From Caprimulgus europaeus (taxonomy: Eukaryota > Chordata > Aves > Caprimulgiformes > Caprimulgidae), in assembly GCA_907165065.1 (NCBI GenBank), contig OU015532.1, positions 41,332,839 to 41,396,838 on the forward strand: DNA of 64,000 nt, read 5' to 3'. A model generated the notes under the pieces. It was not told where the DNA came from. It did not search any database and worked only from the letters and a program-made list of their open reading frames with translations. Within the stretch, counting starts at the first letter, position 1; every line of letters starts with the position of its first letter. Positions 45,301 through 54,300 of the stretch are shown here, in pieces. The position numbers and the translations under genes were made by a program.

Positions 45301-48300
45301 CAATTTGTTCTGGGGAAAGGCACCTGCTCCCACTCACACTATCTCTCTCCACAGAATTCCTGATAAACAAATTCGCAAAACATTTCCCAAAATGTTTCAT
45401 TGCAAATGGACCATTCCCTTGAGAAATTCTCAACTCAATCTAAATGTCAAAAATTATGTCACTCTAAACAGATCAAGGCTTCCTATTGTGGCTTTTAGGG
45501 GGTTGTTCGGGGGTTTTTAGTTTGTTTTTTTTGTTTGGTTGGTTGGATTTTTTAAACAGCTGCAGACCCTGCTACCAAGGGTCACCAGACTTCAACTTTG
45601 ATTCAACCCTGAGCCCAGAGAGCAGGTACTACCTGTCAATACGGTGGGTCCTCCCACTGGAAGGGCTGCAAGTGGAAGCACATATTGCTGCTCCTGGCTT
45701 GGAGGGGTTTCTGCAGCGACACCAGGATGCAGCAGCACGCTCCTACGCTCAGCGTCGAGCCCTCTCCTGGTGCCTGACAGAAAGGAGGAAGCACAGAAGC
45801 ATGGACGAGCACAGGCTCACCCCAGATAGGATGGGGTGCACAAAGGAAGTGTCTTGGGAGAAAGGGCTTATATCACATGGCTTCAGTGGAAAGACAGGGG
45901 ATAAACAGGCATGTTGGTACCCGGCAGCTTGACAGAAGATGCTGTTATCAGACCTATTGCTGCTGCCAGATCTTCAAACAGTAACTGTGGGACAAAGCGC
46001 CACATTCCACCTCTATTTGTCCCAAGGCTGTAGCAGCTGGGAACAGGCTATAGCAGCTACAGAACAGCAACCCACCCCCTTGTAACGTGAAGGCTGGGTT
46101 AGCATATGGCACTCTGGAGAAGTAACCAGAAGTTCCATGTACAGCAAAACAGCAGCTCTATGTACAGCAGCTTGTCTCAAAGGGAGCTGGCAACACCAAA
46201 CATCAGCACTGCCCTGACTAGTTTTTCAATACCAAGTGTGACACAAGGTACAAAGTCACACAGGGACTAAATCCAGGCATCCCACAAGATTCCCACTGGC
46301 CACCACAAGAGTTTCAGCCTACTCCACTGCTGGCAAAGATTGCATTAATCACCTCCCCAGCCAGCAGGTGAGCTCTGGGATCCAAGGGCTCATGCTCCCA
46401 ACACCTTCCCTCCAGCAGTCCAACAGCACCCTGATGCTGCAGTCTTCAGTGCACGCAGCACAGACAGCAGCACTTTTGTCAGAGACTTGACACAGGCTCC
46501 CTCTGGTTTATCAAGAAGCTTTTCTGCCCAGCTATTTTGAGATTTTGTCCTATTTTTCTCTCTTTGCTGCAGGTCTGGAGCTTTGCGGCTATCTCATTAT
46601 TTAAGATTCTACTAAATGTTATGTCTTCAGTTGCTTGGCGCAGGTAAAGATTTTAAATTAATTAGACATGACATCAGAAGCCCCCCCACACACACACACT
46701 GGTGGAAACTGCCTGGAAGTCAATTTGACAGGCTTGACTCCATTCTGCTAAGGACTTAAACCAGGGGAGTTTGTCACCACAGCTCTACGTGATTACTAGT
46801 ACTGCTTTGTTTGCTTCTTCATCTCCTCTTCTGCCAAATCAAGTGAGATTACAGCTGAACTGGATCAATACATAACCATTCAGCAAACAACTCTACTTTT
46901 TAGATACAGTTTTATTACAGAGACATGGATTCAATATGGAAGAGTCTCCAGCACTCCCAAAAAGGGAGACCAACCAAAAACCAGTGTAGAAATTCTCGCC
47001 TCGCTGTACAGGCATGCGCAAACAGCTCAGACGAGTAAAACTGCACCTACTGGAGTGCAGCGATGGGGATTCACGACTGGACCCAGCTGCTACCTAGATG
47101 GGAAGTGGGCAGTTGCTCCAAGACTGCATGATTGTTACCTCTGAATATCACAGGCAAACAGCAAGAGAGCAGGAGAGAAGCTATAGCCCCCTTAAATACA
47201 CCTCTGCAAATTAAAATATCAAAGTTATGATTCTTTGGCCTGACAATAAAGCACTGTTGCAAAGGGGATCTTCATTCTCTTGTCCCTGCAAAGAGTTTGC
47301 TCACTTGCCAGAAACTAAGACTGCATTAGCCATCCTTAGCCCACCCTCCCTGTACATTAAAAAAAACAAGGAGTGAAAGGAAGTATTTTATACTTCGGGT
47401 CTTCATGCCTCCGTGCATGCTCCTGTCCCTCCAGTGGGTATTTAAGACAGGGAAATTTAAGAGTCAAACAAAGTATCCTTACTTCTTTCTGAGAGATCTG
47501 CTGTTGCTGGGGAAGGAAAGGGAGAGAAAGGTTTGGCTACTTTTCATCATCTTTTTGGACACTTTCAGGACACTGAAACCTGGTCCTTCTTGGCAGAGAA
47601 AATTTGTCTGGTTTGGTTGTAGTGGCCCAACCCAAACCCAGCTGCAGTCACAGGTCTTCAACTCAAACAGTGTTTAACAATCTCAGTCAAGAGGATTTTA
47701 TCTTCCTCTCTGGGTCCACCACCACAATTGTGCCAGCTGGAAAATCAACCCAGATGGCACAGTCGCCTCACAGAAGAAATGCATTAACAACAGTCCAGAA
47801 TCCTGGGAGATGGGAAGGGGAAAGAGGTCTAACCCTTCAAAGGCAACTGTCCCATTTTAAAGAGGACAAATCAAGCTGCCTCTGGTGTGGCCAAAGGTAA
47901 GAACTTCTCTTCATTTTAGGGTAAGTTTCTACAGTCTTTACAACACCACAGGATTCTCCTTTAGAAAAGGACATACAAAGAAGGCCCAGAAATTCTCCTT
48001 CAGAGGTTTGGGTAAAGTAAACTTGAAAGAGTCAGCACTAGCAGAACTGGATTTATCTACTTGTAACCAAGCAGATTGAGTATTTCAATGTCCCTGTACC
48101 CATTCAAGCTGCATTTGGGATACAGCCCAATATTAGCATCTATACTAGGGAAAAATTAGTGAAGAACTGTACCTGCACAGAGCAGTAGAGCTTTGCACAA
48201 ACTGCACATGTACCAAAAGGAACACTGGGTCTATAAAGAAGTGGATTCTTTCTGTGTACCTACAGCTTTCTAAAGGCAATTACCATTGTGGTGTCCAAGC

Positions 48301-51300
48301 AAAGTGATCAATTCGTTAAGAAAAATACGCTCTGAAATAAGGCTTGTCATCTCACAAATTAGGATTTCATTGTCCACATAGCCAGCAATTCTAATCTGGC
48401 CACAATGGTCGTAAGCCTTGAAAAGATAACAGTTCAGAATAGAATTTTGCCTCGTTCACCAGCAGTCATCTACCAGATCTGCCTTCCACAATTCATTCCC
48501 GTATCCCACTAACCAGAACCTTTCACTTTAAAGAGGAAGGAAAGATTAAGGTAACATCATGCCTGGTAGTTACACAATGTTTATCCTAAATGTTATTCTT
48601 CCATTGTGGGTTATATGCAGCTTAAGGTAAAAGGAAATTGTTCTAAGCTGATAATTTATTATGTTGTGCAGTAATCTATCTATATAATGATGGAATATGA
48701 TGACTAAAACTTTCCAAGAAACTCCACATGTGGATGGGCTGGAAACCACTTAGCATTACAGACTATCTACCAGAACTGGAACAAGGTATTTGGGAGCACA
48801 CCAACAACCACTTCTGGAAAAAGAAGAATCCTCACTCTTTCAGCTTCCAGTGGGATTTACCACTTAATTGTGTGAGACAGCTCCACACATGCTGAGCAGA
48901 TTCCTGGCTGGATTAAAACTAATTCACTAATTTCCTGTGAGTGTGCTCCTCCCTTCGCTGGGACACAGACCATGGCCATTGCCCTGCCTGTGCAGGACCT
49001 GGCACTTACTCCTCTGGATCAGTGGACAGGGGGTCAGGAGAGGAATGACTCTGAATGGGCTGACAGAGTTAAGAGGCTTCCACTGCAACCAGCTGAGGAT
49101 GAGGGGTGGACCAGGGGCAGACACAGGGAAATGAGGAGACTGGGGCTCCATTCTGCTGTAGCACAGGTTGGCACTCAAGAGGCTGCTGCACTGACATCGA
49201 ACATGCATAGCACAGTAGCAGCAAAATAAAACTTGACCCAGACAGCTGATTTTCTGATTTTGAACACATCATTCCACTATTCACTTCTGAATATTAGTTG
49301 TCCTATCTCAAAAAAATCTGAAGGTGATAAAGCTGAGCAAGCCTAGCTCTTCAACAAGATCTTGGGGTAAAAGCAGCAGGAGAAAATCTTAGAGAATCAT
49401 AGAATGGTTTGGGTTGGAAGGTACCCAAAAGCTCACCCAGTTCCAACCCCCTGCCATCAGCAGGGACACCTTCCACTAGACCAGGTTGCTCAAAGCCTCA
49501 TCCAGCCTGGCCTTAAATACTTCCAGGGAGGGGGCACCTTCACCTTAACTTTGATCATATAGCTTCTTCTTTTATTGTCCCTCCCTTCCTATCTACAAAC
49601 AAAAGTGATTCATTCTGAAATGGTAAAGAATATGGGGGCATCCAAATCATTTGTTCATCAAATGTACCGTGCACAGAGCTAGCCAGAGGGCTGTGTCTGT
49701 CCTGGCTACTGTAATTGCCAAGACAAACCCAAAGAAACTCATTTTACCATATCTCAGAGCGGTTTCGCTACATTTAGCGGGAGTTGCTGTATGTTAAGAG
49801 ATGTGCTAGAGAGCTGAAGGAGAGGGAAGAATATGCAAGCTGAGACCAGTCAACTCATTACATGTGCTACATATCAAACACCAACTTCCCCAGCAAGGAA
49901 CACTAATGTGAAAAATCCCTGACTTCTATCAGTGTGTCTGGGAATTGATGAGCAGAGCTAGAGAGAGGCTTAAGCTTGTCAGAACATAACAGAATAGTGT
50001 TTAAAAGACATTGCACACCAAACAGCACAAAGTACTACTTTCCTGCTCCTATGGAAGAAAAAGAATAGGCTGCTCCCTCAAGCAGGCAAATGCTTCATGT
50101 GAAGACAAGGTTCCCAAACAGCTATCATGACCAACTGAGAGCCAAGGAAAGAAGAATAAAGAGAAGCAAAATAAATCAAGTCAGTCACACCAACCTACAA
50201 GGCTTAAAAAACAACAGCAAATACAACTCCGTAACAGATAAGCTGACTCAAGCTACCTGAGCAGCTGGTCTAGCATTTAAATGGATAGACACTCCTCCCC
50301 GCTCCCCCCCCTCCACCCCTTTTTAATGCTGGTCATTCTCAGAGGATTTTCTTAGCTTTGTTTCCCTTCTTGTCTCTTCTTGTTTCTAGGAAACAAAAGC
50401 TCAGCTAGCTACCAAAAAAAAAAGGAGAGAATAAATCAAAATGAGAAGGGCAGGGAAAAAGCAAATTGAAAAAAAAATGAAAGAAAAAGGAGGACAGAGC
50501 ATCAGACCTGCCACAAGAAATAAAAAAATTCAGTATGTTTCTCCCTCACTCCTCCTGCAAAATCGACTTTGTTACTCACTGCATAACCCTAACAGAGATC
50601 AAATTAAGCAAATTCAGGTTTATTTCACTTGTCAACATAAGAACAGGCAAATACAGGCGTAGTTGTAAGACCTTTGGAGAGGATCTAATTTTCTCTCCTA
50701 TGTTGTCTTATCTCCCAAGACAACAGCCTTATATGAAAGTGGAGGCCTAGAATATCTGCAGCACTCGGTGCCTTTAGCCTTTATGGCAGACATGAAGAAA
50801 AAGTTTCAAAAAAGCACCAAACAGTATCAGGGTCATCAAAGCTGCTGTCACATGCTGCTGGAGCAAAAGCCTCATCAGGGTCAAAGAAGAGAAAGGATAA
50901 AAGGTTCAAAAGTCAGTGAAAAGGAAAGACATTAATAATGTAACACTCAGCTCTTTGGCACCACTGTGGAGTTGGAGCAAACTTCGGTTGCATTGGGAAC
51001 TGCTTATTTCAGGAGATTCAGAAATTCTTGGGAGATTCAGAAACTCCAGGAAAGAGAAAAGGCAGAAAAGCAATTGTATTTTTTTAAAAATTACTTTAGG
51101 CAAACCAGAGACCAGAGTTAAGATTCTGCTCAAAGAATGCCAAAGCTTCTCACGCACAAGTCCTCATTTACATACGCCCGGTGCAGATGAAGTCAGGATG
51201 CCTGGAGCAACTGTTTTGATCTCAACCAAATGAATCTAGGTATGTTGAAAGTGTTCTTAGGAAAATACAGAATGGTTACATAAATTCAGCTTTTAGGGGT

Positions 51301-54300
51301 AGGACAGACTGAAGGAGTAAAGCATCTGCATGTCAGGATTGCAAAACCTCAGTAGACGAGCAGAGAATTGAGGAAATCACTGAAGTATAGCTGAAGATGA
51401 CCAAGTTGCATGGACAGGTCATGAAGCACCTGTGCATGAGCTGTACCCAGTCTGCTACATCAGCCTCATGTAAAAAGCTCGGGTGTTCAGTAAATTCAAA
51501 CAAATAGAAACAAAAATAAACAAAATAAAGCCAATGTACCAGAAATGCCAGGATTCTTGCAAACCAAGAAAAATTCACTGGAAATGAGAAGGGGGGGAAC
51601 GAACAAAAAACAACAACTAACTGAACTTTCATCAACTTAGTAAGGTCAGCACCAGTATCCCTTATGTTTTGACTCCTTAACTAATGCTAGTTTTGTTAGA
51701 GATTGTCTTGACTGGAGCAAATCACAACAGCATCACAAAACAGGTCAGCTGTGGCACAAAAGCAGCAAGTCATATAAGCCATTAAAACTGTTACAACACA
51801 CATCTGGTATATTCCATAGGTTTCCTGCTCAGGCTACAAGATGCTACCACCAACAAGTAAGAACAGGAATTCCCCTGTAAAGCCCTAAGGAACCACATAA
51901 CCTTTTAATTACCCAAAAGAATCCCCAGGTGTCCACATGCTTGATTAAATCAATGTTAGGCATGCACAAGCTCATCAGAGGACATCGCTATTAACAAACC
52001 TAATCTATCTTTAGCTATGCAAAAACCCGAAACATCTGTTTACTGCACTTGTTTTTTTCTCTCTCCTTGACCTCTTCAAGCGTGAACATATTCAGTGTCA
52101 GCAAAGATGCAGAGGAAGAGGCAACACAGACTGGAATATATTTGCCTGGCTCTAAAGAGTTCAGGAATAAAGGATGCTGTCAAGGACAGATGTGGATCTC
52201 AAATTGTTTGCAGTTTAACAGGCTGCTCACTGACAAAAAAAAAAAAAGCAATAGGCAGAAATTAAAATGCATGAAATTCCATTTGAACACAAAGGAAAAA
52301 TAAAAGGAATAAACCCAAATGCCCCACTTTTTCTTTTTTTGTTGTTGTTTTTAATGTGAGAGTAGTCAAACACTGGAACATGCTGCCGAAAGAGGTTGTG
52401 GAGTCTCTACCTTTGGAGAAATTCAAAAGCTGTCTGGCCATGGCCCTGGAAAACCTACTCTAAGCGACCCTGCTTGAGCATGGGGGTTGGTCTAGATGAT
52501 CTTAAGAGGTTCCTCCCAACCACAATGGTTCTGTGATTCTGTGAACTAGAAGACTGACAGGATGGGCAAAAATTTCTAGCCAGTTTTACTAATCCCCATA
52601 TCTCATTTTGGCCACAAACACAGAATCCTTACATGTTGCTAGCCTGCTTCTTGTGCGCTTGAAAATGTCATCTGTAATTGTTGTGGAAGTTCCTTTCTTG
52701 TAATTACAGTTTGCATGTCTTAAAAGTGCATCTGTGCAACACTACTTGGAGATACTGCCCTTCCTCTTCTCCTTTATCTTGCTGACCAGCAGAATAAACA
52801 AGCTCAGAGGAAAAGCCAGGCTCATATAGACTTCTGCAACCCAGACAGCTGGAGTTTCCCCCTATAGTGCTTCTTTAGATAGTGAATGCTTTTCCTGAAG
52901 AGTTACTTTTCTGTCTTCCCAATCTATTCCCACTGCAGTATCATACCTTTTCATCTAAGCTGTAGATATGTCCCATCTCAACAGCCACCCTTCCACTGGC
53001 AAAGTAAAATGGTTTTCCTCCCCAGCTTTTTCAAAATGCCTTCCATTATGAGAACTCTACCCACATCTCTCAGTCCCCTTAGAACTTTTCAGCAGCTACA
53101 CTCTTTCAGACAAGTCCTACCCTGCAGATCAGCAACTCTGACATGCCCTGCTCCTCCATGGGCACATGCCCTTTGGGTGAGTACTGTATTCAGCAAGATC
53201 TGGATCTGGCCCCAGACATCTATAATTTTGCTAAATGTGCAACTTACAAAGCCACCACTCCAGCCCTCATGCACCTCCCTCTAGGTAGCTCTTTTGCTGT
53301 CCACCAAAGTGTCCTTCTGGATATTTCTATCTGGACTTAGACTGCAGTTGACAGATGTATTGCACTCCAGAGAATCCACATATAACAGGCTGTCAGCCTG
53401 AAACCTTTCTCCACATTTGGATGAGGAACATGGTAAGTTATAAGTTGCAGGGCATATAGAAAAAGGCTTTTGTCAATTCATTGAAAGCATCATCTGCTCC
53501 ATTAGGTACTCGCTGGCTTGAGAATCACATTGAGTTATGTGTAAGTTCACCACACTACAGAGCATAGTTTAGAAGTTCACAATGTATTTAACTCCCAGCT
53601 TAGAGCAAGAGGAAGGAGAGGCGTTCCATTAAAAGGGATCCCATTAAAAGTGGACAGGTGAAATGCAGTCACTCTCCCTTGCCAATTACACTAACAGTAC
53701 TGAGTGTCATAATTCTCTGGTGTTAAAAGATTAAAGAACAGTAAATAGGCTCCCTATAGAAGACCATAGGGGAAGCATGGCCAGCAGGTCAAGGGAGGTG
53801 ATTCTGCCCCTCTACTCTGCTCTCATGAGACCCCGCTTGGAGTACTGTGTCCAGTTCTGGAGCCCCCAACATCAGAAGGACATGGACCTACTGGAGTGAG
53901 TCCAGAGGAGGCCATGAGGATGATGAGGGCACCTCTCCTAAGAGGACAGGCTGAGAGAGTTGGGGCTGTTCAGCCTGGAGAAGAGACGGCTCCGGGGAGA
54001 CCTTCTAGCAGCCTTCCAGTACCTGAAGGGGCTACAGGAAGGCTGGGGAGGGACTTTTGACAAGGGCAGGGAGTGACAGAACAAGGGGAAATGGCTTTAA
54101 ACTGGAAGAGGGGAGTTTTAGATTAGATATTAGGAAGAAATTCTTTCCTGTGAGGGTGGTCAGACACTGGAACAGGTTGCCCAGAGAAGCTGTGGATGCT
54201 CCTCCCTGGAAGTGTTGAAGGCCAGGTTGGATGAGGCTTTGAGCAACCTGGTCTAGTGGAAGGTGTCCCTGCTGATGGCAGGGGGGTTGGAACTGGAGGA

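Noticed and set aside
45486-45932. 148-codon plus-strand open frame starting in a T/G-rich stretch
   Set aside because: Begins in low-complexity sequence and shows no recognisable product.
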